Source: CAYPIE01 sp964410665
GTDB taxonomy: Bacteria; Planctomycetota; Planctomycetia; Gemmatales; Gemmataceae
Length of the DNA stretch: 64,000 bases
Assembly: GCA_964410665.1 (NCBI GenBank)
Contig: CAYPIE010000015.1
Span: 26,331-90,330 of the forward strand
Reading direction: 5' to 3'
Both the position numbers and the translations under genes were made by a program. The notes under the pieces are model-generated. The model was not told the DNA's origin, did not search any database, and saw only the letters and a program-made list of their open reading frames with translations. Of the stretch, positions 37,501 through 43,349 are shown piece by piece (position 1 is the stretch's first letter; every line of letters starts with the position of its first letter).

Positions 37501-38182
37501 GGAGATCGCCCGTGATCGGCCCGGTGGAGATGTCATCGACGTAGTCGCTGTAGTATTGGCCGAGGATGTCGTTGATTTCCTGGGTCGGTGACAGGAGTTC
37601 CGCGGTGGGGGCTTCCTTGACCACCAGGTCGAAGCCGTTCCCGGTGTCGTCCAGCTCAATGTCGAAGTAGAGGCTGTCGTCGCCGAAGCCGTATAGGCCG
37701 TTGACGGTGCCGAACTCACCGGTCAGGGTACCGTCGAAGTTGAGGAAGTCGAAGCTCTGGCCGACCTGCGGTTCAAAGTCGTTGATGACTTCGATCTGGA
37801 GCACGCTGTCCGATTCGAGCATGAGGTTGCCGGTCACGTTGATCTGGTCGTAACCGTCATCGACGTTCGGGTCGCCCGGGCCAGGTGCGAGGCCGCCGAT
37901 TTCGATCAGCACCGAGCCGGTCGGGTCTCCGGCTTGACCTTGGTCGTAGGCGCCGTCGATGGTCAGGTCACCGTCGATGTTAATGATCCCCGGCGAGTTG
38001 CCCGGGCTGAGCAGGCCCTGGTTGAGGACATCGGCGTCAATTGTCTGATTGCCCGCCAGGATTTGGCCGGGGTTGATAATCAGATCGCCAGCCGGGGCAA
38101 CACGATCTTCGAGCATGATGCAAGAGAGAGTCTGCTCGAACGAAGTGACGGGTCGAGGGGATCGCTTTTTCTGTCCTGGCAT
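22598..38182 (-). CDS. Giant (~5,194 residue) extracellular RTX / EF-hand / cadherin-like protein
   Basis: This single open frame of 15.6 kb probably encodes a surface or matrix calcium-binding protein. The start is the ATG at 38182, with GGAG eight bases before it; the frame runs further up but without homology. The N terminus is basic and carries the surface signature LEDRVAPAG at 24-32. Rough map: ~33-190 autotransporter-like strand repeats; ~200-1500 four modules marked FVGxNGPY (near 294, 594, 998, 1434), with EF-hand loops such as DTDGDGEVTVEELRALTG between them; ~1500-2210 long beta-rich stretch; ~2298-2408 the first RTX nonapeptides (GGAGDD, GNDGND); ~3295-4620 composite RTX units interrupted by two ~220-residue modules; ~4690-4910 two cadherin-like/Ig-like domains (AVDDTFAID, AVDDTLIVY); ~4990-5130 the final RTX block (GGDGNDTLLGGDGND). 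No enzymatic motif is seen. Export route unknown. Confidence 0.93.
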   Translation of the reverse strand: MPGQKKRSPRPVTSFEQTLSCIMLEDRVAPAGDLIINPGQILAGNQTIDADVLNQGLLSPGNSPGIINIDGDLTIDGAYDQGQAGDPTGSVLIEIGGLAPGPGDPNVDDGYDQINVTGNLMLESDSVLQIEVINDFEPQVGQSFDFLNFDGTLTGEFGTVNGLYGFGDDSLYFDIELDDTGNGFDLVVKEAPTAELLSPTQEINDILGQYYSDYVDDISTGPITGDLQIDEFVTVRGTFSFGLEVVEDVTVATGLPGDALDLLGELGLSGDATVIDDLDMLTLTVGAADVEAFVGFNGPYFGDDLDGDGVTSWAFNTGDGDEESRTLDSGTLTIDMTDYGPGDVLPADTVVSLGADEVVTVGGIQYGDADRDDIVDAGETAELDPGDAIGLVASDLDVGFTLMSPLPTTTNGSTLLSVYAASGLLPAFWSLKATADQFAFVGIEDVELSAENITINVNDGVAWPGDLGPPVVDFTTSFETSTGAGDGYFEVDTGRDPVQIDFDGNQRIGFSSERITLQLSEFVHVTGGFSFEKGPVTNVDVATGLPSSLLGTVEEALNETIGDNFGTTLAGYATVIPDVEVSTIQVGASDVHAFVGLNGPYWTDDLDGDRELSWAFDTGDGDDASRTLTAGTLVIGDDTYTVNDVLPANTIVTLTATDEVVAVDGTEYGDIDGDGVVDPDETDELNDNAVGLSVEDVDLGAVMMSPTIASFAELFGVPEETVDTFIPDFTALKATGDAVRLVGFDDDEFTLSAEGLTINYNNGDEWVGGFGPPVVDFANSDGFADERLALFDEDGDGLVTVGDLRTLSGVSGAASGAFTGLYDADAPDTDLVDTDDIASVLDAYEGFDRSEINADNNGLNNGLLEVEEAQAAFAAAYANRAADSDVDGDGKIDPLGFEVSTGGVPVYIDYDGNQRIGASASEVQLQISEFLHVRGSVEFELGPVQTVAVGGGLLSDYTGTVGDLLEDYGFPSSLQDSFPALGAASTEVSAITFGASNVHAFVGLDGPYWTDDLDGDRNISWAFNTGDGDNASRTITEGSVTIDGVTYEAGTANNVLPANTVVSLGDDEVVTVGGTQYGDIDSDGVVDADETDELSEDAAGLVVNDFDFGAAILKPTNPLDFAKYTTLKASASQVALVGIEDVTAEATNILVEVNLSSPSVYGIPLFPVVDYATTTQYNSDLFTLFDTDGDGEVTVEELRALTGQDSYSGLYSSSDEGTNVVDLDTIVEVFDADGNSDGNLDVSEAEAALIDSIDVAAADLDGDGVLDAFVSEQVALFDTNRDGVIQLGELAAMSNAADFAALAGIDSSDTTVVSSDDLLELLDTDDADSIGYITINEAAALFGDATVVDVYDVDGDGYIEPAGFEIGTGGEPVYLDMDSPIIRAQGFFDFNILDAFYLSGSVGFELGETQDVTLTDGTTKNVSTLNIGAANITAFVGANGPYWTDTNGNYEVDDDELNSESIGLEITDLDVGLTVMASTAIDELGVYFAGTASVYSFGTVGMPLIEATGAFDIALNLGLGVDGDAVVDFSASFDEDLNDDGDFDDTADGEFDKDGDGEVDQGFNINTGNPDSPVILDFDQFLINFQLGGILTIYSDTENTNPVVRANGLALFEVNDEGLGAFLAAGLEFGPDIDSDDKILDLNAMGGLVINGDGIAADIDVSLAIGASFSDVFYAEANARIVFNTTGADQSVLIPERYVGFLTGVVDLEGSYIEEGLDEQGVDNLDALSSLTGPLDERFIANGDGSYSFTIFGTPPTLAELFEDDSLIDSNTPLSEDMEYFALAIDGLITVGGNWGLDGRFGMIISDQSFQLSAEANLDLGPVGSLSTQGDLFIDDEGVRARVNVFGMLGSSDIGLTMTASGLFEVNTSDTDWTVSGVTVPADSVGVAVSASFDFLDFATGSGTASVTYDDGDFQLVIDGTLSIGGGFDVEVLAYVGIFDDDTATSIDESGVIIDASVAVDLSLLSIIDLNASGRIQVNTTDMAISSYRGAILDENGNITGFGDIDIVDVDGNSSSIAANSFYLDLRGELDLLSVISMSGRLTVTVTDSFWEVSIPASDPLTADLLGIITATVSGSLNSDGDFELDLDASIDFTVGGTGIEGSLSIYTRLDVDQDPDFVFEISGSGSGKILGTEIAGVEAEASIEGDLGETVPVKLTLSGTGVFFETVEKVINFFRSVFKQKKVEKNLSATITLFSITLPGSLETTSPPPPPNLATQSGSQLTLNVGDRADQRNVESITTAESYYVIRSTDGSVIIQAFGETETFTGVTSIVGDFGSDADSAEFINMSSIDVNVSGGAGDDYLLYSGEGTAELSGDAGNDTLTLSGSPSITSSISGGDNDDELSNTTDVNIAMYGNDGNDTIEGGDGDDATLSGGAGADYIDGGAGSDTISAGTGDDDIFFSIGELGLNESVSDGGDTDVLYVIGDSSGEDFRLSESGGLVTFGSYSGGVLEGSITFSGIEDISLTGDEGSDSFTISGELANGGVTSSVVLDLGEDNTADSTEFRLSDSADNLEIAQSDELVIAAWTGNFTLGLVTPLASDGDTFGVSGGEGNDTFDVGGDGVTYGIGLNELEPTISIDGEGGEDTLNVDDSADTSANSGTLTATQITGLGLADDLTYAGMEVVDVKLGLGNDAFAIQSTITGTTTLDTGAGNDTATVEAISGSTAVTTGTGDDDLTVNPTVSVGESNAIAATLDLDGQDGNDTYVVNIFGNGDSLINVFDSGTTDSDADELTINGTSDWDDFLLRASENASASGGVAFAAALHDDVVERVNYDEALDRLILEGDSGNDTFTLDDNWTETTIRGGVGEDSFQVGQIFQTPRDATNANIANEDEFATIETTRGYLSNGVSFATTIEGGNESDSFTVYRNTAELSLKGDDGNDVFTIRSFAEEGSAGSSVASGAGADLIEYVSNANVDIEGGEGDDLLRVIGTEFGDNYLVTDASIQGAGRAIIYSTIESIEIDGAEGDDRFYVQSTPAGVTTILYGGLGNDEFHLAGDSEAVTGADNTVVSAQEGSHDLSSIAGPLEIYGAAGAGSTSSLADPVMLPGETNAATPIGYVVEYSGTGAGSTMDTMEVLTADLQAAVDGDSGLTDLDDLVGYTLVIRDGSGRSRFWQISGIADSATSGQTTLTLLNPATPDDTWGLPDATSGYSLSELSDNFFFDESEAIDKAIAFDDGSSSNRTGVVTATALTGLGMNASGVIYGDMETLEVLLGTGNDDFTVTTTADGTITAVHGGGGSDNFTVTSRGDSPLVIYGDTSGDRSRYASMAGTVEAALANDFANDGDDTIDASGISLSVVVDGGAGNDTVKGSQVGDHLTGGSGDDFIEGNAGVDHIYGDANFSIDLDLFAEDQISPFVSGDDKIDAMFIVGTIGTAGSDNIDAGEGEDIVIGDFGLITQTEGTRRILTTEEVTRAETASPTEGGNDTINGGLDSDLILGGSGNDEIDGGDNSVESVIGDNGFASYSAGALIELTSSDPSNGGNDTITTGTASDRVIGGLGDDEIDVGASEAIQDLVIGDSGQMLFDSTGLPTSLSSSDSDEAGDDTIVTGGGSDLVIAGGGDDLVIAAGDGDVASVEAIFASGDYDQLDAGDDSSDYVIGDGGTLNFTDGDLTEMVTTESAYGGNDRVHTGNGFDVVLAGNGNDLVVAGGDDQAKDYVVGDSGRSTVGGSEEFGPGEEVGILSFNFTGSRSIAPVTGEAGVGPAAAANWNNLDGLRDIVGDEGEEQLVFNNGVYAPGVSIEWGANLDTTPINASTDRHDQLRTGGNQNKQLFVGSLYTTVTNTLGVDITGLSGHFSSYDVYVYLDADDGRSKPGVSTRVITDGSTTYYLDDPDGNTFTGTFVQVTSTDLNTPQVGNYVVFTGLTGDTFTLRIDDSTIDTNTFNNPSIAAIQVVGLRHPIDRIETIDAAFGGDDTILTGGGDDIVFGGTGADTIETYGPAIYGQVDADVVAGDNGRATISFGEVRAIQAVAGIGVNDNDNIVTGNGKDIVLGGDGNDTIDTGVQGDYDYGDIQVISLNFNSATPEGVIDGVAGAVARPNWNNLVELAPGAVGDLEDDGGNDPARNFGNPIFDDGSTASGVSINWGYGLETIGSRSAGRDTHNEIDADTQNDRLFEGYLYTSTRRVLEVDISGLGGHYTTYDLYVYIDTEDDKSEAGNSVRRITDGTTEYYLNDPDGNTFQGEFIEVTSTDPNLPGVGNYVVFRNLTSDRVSLRIEDDTTLNTSLYNRPAIAGIQIVGGPDKDGVVIGGDYDRDGVLGDNGSALKFRGLFYNLAATPNTSAGAGTQADLIRSGEEGDLLIGGDGSDTLIGGDGNDVLFGDSAETQLASGEVIGLEIFSNNVDPDEDDDGVNPYAVPGIELRNGSTIVTGEDGTPGAGIGGADILEGGRDDDLIYGQFGNDTYAYSGVGLGADRLAEIGGASTGANDRHDTLDFSEFGASVTIQINSPGKQTVNADLTQAAPNLELTLYSGTAFEDVIGSEFDDQIKGNQRNNILLGLNGNDVLEGEAGDDLVLGMNGNDTMEGGRGDDLLDGGSGNDELWGGPGSDEDVIDDTGRDIVLGGSGNDEIRGGAGDDLLDGEAGNDLIFGGTGNDFVIGGDETDTLRGEDGDDTLEGGAGMDDLLDTSGINVIEEEQGPGLLGLLAYFTAFDSAYTQDAFSFTDPGGSDDRPARAWIEDFLGLNSSPNGDEPPTVTNLPPIAVDDTFAIDADATITNGDLLGNDSDPDGDTDSLTLKSIDTSGTLGVVTDNGNGTFNYTPPAAFANLLVGESATDIFTYTISDGNGGEATATVTITINGVVVPDPDLDPLDAVDDTLIVYYPFAGTGNLLVNDTGTTAATTVTAVNGDNTIIGQPQTFSQGVLTVYADGSMSFVPADGFDGSFTFDYTITDSYRSDTATVEVSVQALPGGPSITKVGDVLLIIGTAGLDQIALDEVAGDPTGVTVRTNIGGLENLDFSGIRSIEVYPLEGDDEVLMTPTMTIPVRIDDLSGNGRFELGNGDNVIVTRGIGFYSIITGDGNDVINLNGGGSQITTGGGDDQITTGAGFDNLDLGDGNDFADIGGGGGIILGGAGNDTLLGGDGNDTLLGGDGSDMIMGLAGNDFLDGEGGDDLLIGGLGWDQLEGGDGDDFLIGDIVTVKNDGDDLFTLLGLAMQTLDFSTVDLTGDNNGDQSTGEGGDDTFWYSRFDRLSGTRSETRIYLR
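25482..26156 (-). repeat. 220-residue inserted module, copy 2 (inside the giant gene)
   Basis: This is the protein segment from VISLNFNSATPEG to IAGIQIVG. It aligns throughout with the module at 26508-27148: RPNWNNL, SGVSINWGYGLET, YLYTSTRRVLEVDISGLGGH, YDLYVYIDTED, TEYYLNDPDGNTFQGEFIEV, GNYVVFRNLT. It looks like a beta-sandwich domain rather than RTX. Confidence 0.8.
26508..27148 (-). repeat. 220-residue inserted module, copy 1 (inside the giant gene)
   Basis: This is the protein segment from ILSFNFTGSRS to IAAIQVVG, with AANWNNL, PGVSIEWGANLDT, LGVDITGLSGHFSSYDVYVY, TYYLDDPDGNTFTGTFVQV and GNYVVFTGLTGDTFTLRIDD. It interrupts the RTX array and is homologous to the copy at 25482. Confidence 0.8.
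27190..28040 (-). repeat. Composite RTX repeat units (about 60-80 residues each)
   Basis: The giant protein repeats a unit built as VIGD[NSG]G, a short variable strand, a ser/thr/glu-rich link, GGNDxIxTGxGxDxVxGG, then GDDxIxxG. Starts of the unit fall near 28015, 27810, 27635, 27390 and 27205, and again near 26335 and 25425 after the two inserted modules. Confidence 0.75.
33830..37310 (-). repeat. Four long internal modules with the FVGxNGPY mark
   Basis: Homologous stretches contain AFVGFNGPYFGDDLDGDG, AFVGLNGPYWTDDLDGDR, AFVGLDGPYWTDDLDGDR and AFVGANGPYWTDTNGN, then SWAF[ND]TGDGD, a strand pair, EVVTVGGxQYGD, a D-rich loop and a GLxxxDxDxG strand. Marks lie near 37300, 36400, 35180 and 33870; spacing is about 300, 400 and 440 residues. 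Confidence 0.8.
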
Positions 38183-39181
38183 GTTGGCTCCGATGATCTT
38201 TCTCGTGCGTGGGCTGTTCGGGAAGTCGTGTTGGATATCGTTGGTCGATTCGGGCGACCCATGGCCGGCCCCAGATCGGCTTAAAATCGAGGCTGTCAGT
38301 CTCAGATTCGGTTTGTTGGTTGGACTACGCGCGCACGGGTCGTGCCTGCCGGCTCGCGTTCGAGTGACTTTGCCGTGACTTGTGGTTTTCGGGCCGTAAG
38401 CCCCGTCGCTCATAAGTCGAGTGGATGGGGAGAAGCTGCTTGCTCCGGGCGGATCGGCTGTCTCGAGGCATTTGAGGTTCGAAGCAATGCATCGCCGCCG
38501 CTATCTGGGGGTGTGTGCTCACCGGTTGACCCTACTTGTTCACAACTCAGACCGAGCGAATGAGGCAGTCGCGTGGATGGGAGCCCCTCGTGTCCCACGA
38601 GCGCGGTTCCGTATCCCACCGCTGCGAATTTGCGTTTGGGGTGCTCCTCAACGGGGGCGAACCCGAGTCTGATGACGGGTGCGATGCCCTTTGAAGAGGT
38701 CTTGGTACAAGCCGGCCCCACCTTGACGGTAAGTGGGCTCGGTGATCAGCTTTGGAGAGAGGGGACTCTCGTTTGCTCACCGGAAACTTAGATTACGCTC
38801 ACAGCAGAAGCAAACGAGCAGGCCACATGTTCGGGAAAATCAGCCTATTCGGTACCTTTCCGCGGGACTGTTCTATCTGGGCCAGTTTCTACCTTCACAT
38901 GCTCAGCCTTCGGGTCGTCGGTCCGATTGCAACGAATATCCTGAGAAATCAGCAAACAGTGAGAATAGGAGATCCAAAGGTCAAGCATGCTCTACGGGGT
39001 GTATGCTCTGAGCCGGTAATTCTAAATCGGTGAAATGTCGAAGCTGCCGAGCCGAGAAAGTCCCACGTAGGTGGCAGATTGCTCTGTCGATCGCCTCTCT
39101 TCGGAGTTTCACTACATTCGTGCCAACTGCTAAAGCTGCCTCATACTGTGAGACCAAACCAATCCGGAGAGTAGAGAGTAC
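38183..39181. other. Long divergent intergenic region
   Basis: About 1 kb lies between the giant gene (-) and the next surface-protein gene (+). Small open frames are present, but none has recognisable composition, a ribosome site or a family pattern. The region should hold promoters for both surface proteins. The 38.8-39.1 kb part is more AT-rich than the surroundings. Confidence 0.45.
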
Positions 39182-40723
39182 ATGACTCGCTTGAACAAAC
39201 GCTTCACTCCGACCTTCGAGGTCTTGGAGGAGCGTCGCACTCCTGCGACCGTCCGGCTGATCGGCTCGACCGTCTTCATCATCAATCCGAACGGTGAACT
39301 GGACATCACGGCCGACTCCGGGGCATTGGCGATCATCGACGACACGATGGCCGTGACCATCGAGGCGAACTCAGTCTTCGTCCTGGGTACCAGCGGTGGC
39401 GAAACTGTCACGTTCACGGTTGCGAACACGGACTTCACCGGAGATGTGTTCTTCGATCTGCGTGGCGGCTCAGACGTAGTGACCTTTCAGGGGGACAAGA
39501 CAGTCCGCGGCGACGTGACCGTCTTGACCGGCCCAGGCAGTGATTTCGTGGGTATGGCGGTCGAGGGCGGTGCGGATTTCTCCGGCAACGTTCAGATCAT
39601 CGACACGCGGGGCAATGACACCCTCACGGTTGCCGCCGGCAGTGGCGACAGCGACTTCAAGGGCGACTTCACCGCGATCGGATTCTCGAAGGTGGATCTG
39701 GGCGCCGGTGGGGATGCAGGCTCGGGGATCGATGGCGGTAACGATGCGTTTTTCGGGGATGTGACCCTGACCAGCCGTAGTGGCGTCGACTCCAAGGTCG
39801 TGATCGCCGGTACCACCGCCTTCCTCGGCGACTTCAGCCTGACGCTCGGCGACGCGGACGACTCGGTCGACGTGAACAATGTGGACGACAGTGCCTCGGC
39901 GTTCGGTGGGAATGTCCACATCGATCTGGGTGGCGGCAATAACTCCCTGCTCTCCGATCCCCCCGGTGAAAGTGGACAGACAGTCGAAGGCAATTTTGAG
40001 ATCGTGGCTGGGTCCGGGGCTGACTTCCTGGATTTCGACGAAAGTGATCTGATGGTGCGCGGGGACTATCTCGTCCGCGCCGGAAACGGGGATAACCAGT
40101 TCGTCCTCGAGAATTTCACCGTCGGCGGCGAATTCCTCCTCGAAGCGGGTACCGGCAACGATGTGTTGGAGAACTTTAGTGTCCTGACCGATTCGGTGCG
40201 CATCGCCTTCGGCGACGGGGCGAATTTGTTCGACGACGGCGATAACCTCGACGACCGGTTTATCAGCGAATTTACCTTTGTCGGCGGCGACGGGGACAAC
40301 ATTGTCACGCTGAACGATGTGGACCTCGGCGACGTCGATGTCACCGTCGGCAACGGGGCCAACCTGATCGAACTCGATCCTTTCGGGGTACGTTTCATCG
40401 AAGGGAATGTCAACATCGGCGTCGGGAATGGGGGGAACTTCGTTGAGGTGTCGAATGGTGTCGCCGGACGGTTGACCTTCAAAGGTGGCAACGGTGGGGA
40501 CGTGCTTGACTTGGGTGAAGGGTTTGTTGAAGGGGTCAACGCGAAGGAGTTCTACCTCCTGAGTCTCCACTTCGGGAACGCCGACGACTTGCTCATCTAC
40601 GAAGAGGGCATCTCGGTTTCGGGCTTCGTTGACGGGGGGAATGGGAAGAATGAACTGCTCGAAGAAGGAGACGGGCCGAACATCCTGTCACCGTACACCA
40701 TCCAGAATATCATCACCACCTAA
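39182..40723 (+). CDS. Extracellular beta-repeat protein with LEERRTPA surface signature
   Basis: This 513-residue protein has an N terminus of the same class as the giant neighbour: basic, then FEVLEERRTPA (signature at 15-22). The rest is a regular series of about 25 short strands with acidic, glycine-rich turns: FTGDVFFDLRGGSDVVTF, VRGDVTVLTGPGSDFVGM, FSGNVQIIDTRGNDTLTV, FGGNVHIDLGGGNNSL and so on. The period is about 30-35 residues, suggesting a right-handed beta-helix or stack with Asp/Asn ladders that may bind calcium. No enzyme motif. A GGAGAG element lies shortly before the ATG. It is transcribed away from the giant gene across a 1 kb region, so the two may share regulation. I would expect a surface or matrix role. 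Confidence 0.85.
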   Translation: MTRLNKRFTPTFEVLEERRTPATVRLIGSTVFIINPNGELDITADSGALAIIDDTMAVTIEANSVFVLGTSGGETVTFTVANTDFTGDVFFDLRGGSDVVTFQGDKTVRGDVTVLTGPGSDFVGMAVEGGADFSGNVQIIDTRGNDTLTVAAGSGDSDFKGDFTAIGFSKVDLGAGGDAGSGIDGGNDAFFGDVTLTSRSGVDSKVVIAGTTAFLGDFSLTLGDADDSVDVNNVDDSASAFGGNVHIDLGGGNNSLLSDPPGESGQTVEGNFEIVAGSGADFLDFDESDLMVRGDYLVRAGNGDNQFVLENFTVGGEFLLEAGTGNDVLENFSVLTDSVRIAFGDGANLFDDGDNLDDRFISEFTFVGGDGDNIVTLNDVDLGDVDVTVGNGANLIELDPFGVRFIEGNVNIGVGNGGNFVEVSNGVAGRLTFKGGNGGDVLDLGEGFVEGVNAKEFYLLSLHFGNADDLLIYEEGISVSGFVDGGNGKNELLEEGDGPNILSPYTIQNIITT

Positions 40724-40847
40724 CGGGTACGCCGGACTCGACCGGTGGGTGGTCGCTGAATGGCCTCGGTCGGGTGTCGGTTCAATAGCCATCGACTTCC
40801 AGGAGTTGCGTTTGATGGCTGGACAGTTATCAGTCAGGGTCTGAGAC

Positions 40848-41030
40848 CGGATGCCACCAAGTCCGAAAACAGTGCTCTTGGGGTCGATGTTCTTGACCCA
40901 ACCGTTGGCTTGCTCTGGAGCCATGTAGGCCAAGGTACCAAGCACACGGTCGGCCGGGCTCTGTTCGTCGGGGTCATCCTCGGGGAGGGTGTTGATGGTC
41001 TCCATCGGCACCCTATCGAACTCGTTCCTC
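40848..41030 (-). pseudogene. Ser/Thr kinase remnant (activation segment only)
   Basis: A short minus-strand frame retains only the activation-segment part of a planctomycete kinase: acidic linker TLPEDDPDEQSPAD, then VLGTLAYMAPEQANGW and VFGLGGI, the APE motif and the following helix. The catalytic loop, DFG region and rest of the C lobe are absent on either side, and the position expected to be the invariant Asp of the next helix reads STVFGLGG instead of SDVFGLG. It is clearly a decayed gene piece. It is not part of the remnant at 43350, because both contain the APE region. Confidence 0.65.
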
Positions 41031-41135
41031 CAGCGATCGAGCGACTTTAGCGTTGGCAGCGTTCATCAGGGCCACGTTCTCATGGTCGGGTTTTTCGTGT
41101 TCGTCCAGCAATCCGTACCGCCGGGCTCGATTGCG

Positions 41136-41594
41136 TTAGGAGGCTCCGCAGAGTAGGAGATGACAGTAGGGCATCTCGAGCGCACAGTATTTATCAACGG
41201 TGAACCCACGCGAATGCTGCCACTCTCGCACCGACACTTCTTGAACCCATCCGACGGTGTTGAAGCCCCAAGCCTTGAGATTCGGAGCAACCGATTCTCG
41301 AATCCATCGAATGGTGCTTCCACCATACTTCTCACGCCAGATGTGGATGTTCTCCGGATAACGCAAAGTCGCAGGATCGATGTGATTCACACCCATCGTA
41401 AAGAAAGGCTTCCTTTCTGGGGTGATCAACCACTTGTGTTCTTTCCGCCGGGCAAGTGTGAAAAAGCCATCCGGATCGACTTGCGTCCTCTTCACTTTAC
41501 ACCCACCCTCGACGGGCAACGGCCCCAACGCCAGCATGGCACTGCCAGTACCCAGAGCTCGGTGTAGCAATTGTCTCCGTGTGAATGCCTTCAT
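41136..41594 (-). pseudogene. Truncated Tat-exported agarase-like / glycoside-hydrolase-like protein
   Basis: The start is intact: MKAFTRRQLLHRALGTGSAM is a twin-arginine signal, with a Cys at about residue 32. It is followed by FFTLARRKEHKWLITPERK, PFFTMGVNHIDPATLRYPEN and WGFNTVGWVQEVSVREW, then MPYCHLL. This is the opening of a family of planctomycete proteins often annotated as agarase or GH-like TIM barrels, normally several hundred residues long. Here the frame ends after 152 residues with an unrelated tail (LCGAS). The downstream DNA on that strand does not continue the barrel but enters other debris at 41.0 kb. I therefore call it a truncated gene. The family assignment comes from the N-terminal pattern only. 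Confidence 0.55.
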
Positions 41595-42215
41595 TCTAGC
41601 TGTGTCCGTGAAGGTCGCACACCGTTTGGGTTTGGTCCATAGTTCTCAAGCTTACCAACGTTGCGCTCGCGAAGCTCATTAGTAACTCTCGCGAAGCTCA
41701 TTTAGCGACGTTCTGAGTGGCGAGGGGTGTCAAATCGATTTGGCTACCGACCAAGATTTCTCAGTTCGTTGTGGACAGCGAAAAAGCCATCACACCAAAC
41801 ATACGTTGACCTTCCTCGGGCCAGGCGGGTGGGTTTGTGCAGGTGATGGCGCGGGTGCAGGCAACTGCTCGGTTCGAGGGTTGGCAGCCAAAGTGTGAAC
41901 CGTTCAACCCCGCTGGCACTTTCTCAGCGACGGGTTTTGTTCAGTCCTTCGGCCACCTGAACAGCACATTAATGCAACGCAGGAAGCCCAGGGCGAGTAG
42001 AAATAAAATAACCAATATCTTCGATACAACTGCGACACCTATGTCGGTGAAACGACGTAGCATTGGCCCCGTATAGCTGGCGACTACCTTTGTGTGGTCC
42101 AGATTCGCCATACCGAGGCGGAGGGAACGTGAAGCTCGTGAGTCCAGCTGTTAGCGGGATGCATGATGCAGCGGCACGAGTCACATGCTGTCCGGGAACT
42201 TCGTTGTCGGAGGGC
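41595..42215. other. Intergenic region with a short direct repeat
   Basis: CTCGCGAAGCTCATT occurs at 41666-41680 and again at 41688-41702, 22 bases apart. Otherwise nothing recognised; the composition is mixed and AT-rich near 41990-42030. The repeat may be chance or a small duplication scar. Confidence 0.4.
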
Positions 42216-43190
42216 TTAGACCGACGGCGTTTCCCCGGCGAGGATCCGGGCAAACCACTCGCTGTCCACGTTGCCGCCGCATAGGATCACCGCAACGCGA
42301 CGGCCGGTCATCCGCGCGCGCTCCTGCAGGAGTGCGGCGAGCGGTGCCGCCCCCGCCCCCTCCGCGACGTTGTGCGTAGTGCGAAAGATGAGCCGCATCG
42401 CCTCGGCCACTTCATCGTCGCTGACCTCGACGATTCGGTCCGCGCCGCCGCGGTAGATCGCTAGGGCTTCGGCCACTGGCACGCGTACGGCCATGCCGTC
42501 GGCGATGGTGCGGGCACTGTCAGTTTCCACCGGGCGGCCGGCTTCGACGGAAAGCCGCGCTGCATTGGCGGCCTGCGATACAACGCCAACGACCTTCGTC
42601 GCCAACCCCAGGGCGTCGCGTGCCATGATTGTGCCGCAGATCCCCGAGCCGCAGCCGATGGGGACATAGACCGTGTCGACGTTTGGCACTGCGTGGAACA
42701 ACTCCCAGGCGTAGGTGGCCACCCCACGTACCAGCTCTGGGTGAAACGGGGGCACGTTTACGAGCCCCTCAGTCTCCGCCACCCGGCATGCTTCCAGGCG
42801 AGCTTCGTCGAAATCGGCTCCGTACACGACGAGCTCGGCTCCGAAGGCACGCATCGCCTCGTTCTTTTCTACCGAATTGCCGTGGGGCACGTAGATGCGC
42901 ACGCGGAGACCCGCGGCGGTGGCTGCCCGGGCTTGGCTCTGGCCGTGATTGCCTCGGGTGGCGGTGCAAACGCCCAGCGCATCGGGATGGGTCCGTCGAA
43001 GCCAGTCGATGAAGGTGATCCCGCCACGGATCTTGAAGGCGCCGGTGGGGGTATGGTTCTCGTGCTTCACCCAAGTCTCAGCACCAGTCTGGGCAGACAG
43101 CAGCGGCCAGTGGTATTGCGGCGTAGGCAGCATGTGGCGGTGGATGAGTGCGCTCGCTGTCTCGAGATCGGTCGGGGTGAGAGGCTCCAT
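42216..43190 (-). CDS. Threonine dehydratase-type PLP enzyme (Ser/Thr ammonia-lyase family)
   Basis: This 324-residue fold-type II PLP enzyme most likely deaminates threonine or serine to the 2-oxo acid. The PLP lysine is Lys53 in PTGAFKIRGG, the family signature. The phosphate-binding glycine loop is IGCGSGICG, and ATRGNHGQSQARAA is the asparagine loop that contacts the cofactor. The C-terminal strand is VILCGGNVDSEWFA. There is no ACT regulatory domain, so it corresponds to the short catabolic-type or racemase/dehydratase form rather than IlvA. The start at 43190 has GGAG eight bases upstream; a longer frame from 43223 adds 11 residues without homology. It is intact while both sides hold decayed genes. 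Related threonine dehydratase-like proteins with other substrates (hydroxyaspartate, threo-forms) cannot be excluded. Confidence 0.9.
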   Translation of the reverse strand: MEPLTPTDLETASALIHRHMLPTPQYHWPLLSAQTGAETWVKHENHTPTGAFKIRGGITFIDWLRRTHPDALGVCTATRGNHGQSQARAATAAGLRVRIYVPHGNSVEKNEAMRAFGAELVVYGADFDEARLEACRVAETEGLVNVPPFHPELVRGVATYAWELFHAVPNVDTVYVPIGCGSGICGTIMARDALGLATKVVGVVSQAANAARLSVEAGRPVETDSARTIADGMAVRVPVAEALAIYRGGADRIVEVSDDEVAEAMRLIFRTTHNVAEGAGAAPLAALLQERARMTGRRVAVILCGGNVDSEWFARILAGETPSV

Positions 43191-43349
43191 GAGGTCTCCG
43201 GCGTAAGCTTGGTGGGGAAACAAGCATCATTCGATTGGTCTGCCGATTCCTTTCAAGATTCCCTCGATCAGCACATCAAGAGAATGATGAAGCGAGTTTG
43301 GTTATCCAGACCCCTTCTCCTTCTCGGTGGCCAGGATAGAGAGACTGGG

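Noticed and set aside
39470..40570. Minus-strand open frame of about 366 codons opposite the LEERRTPA protein
   Set aside because: No recognisable motifs; the opposite strand has the surface signature and regular beta repeats.
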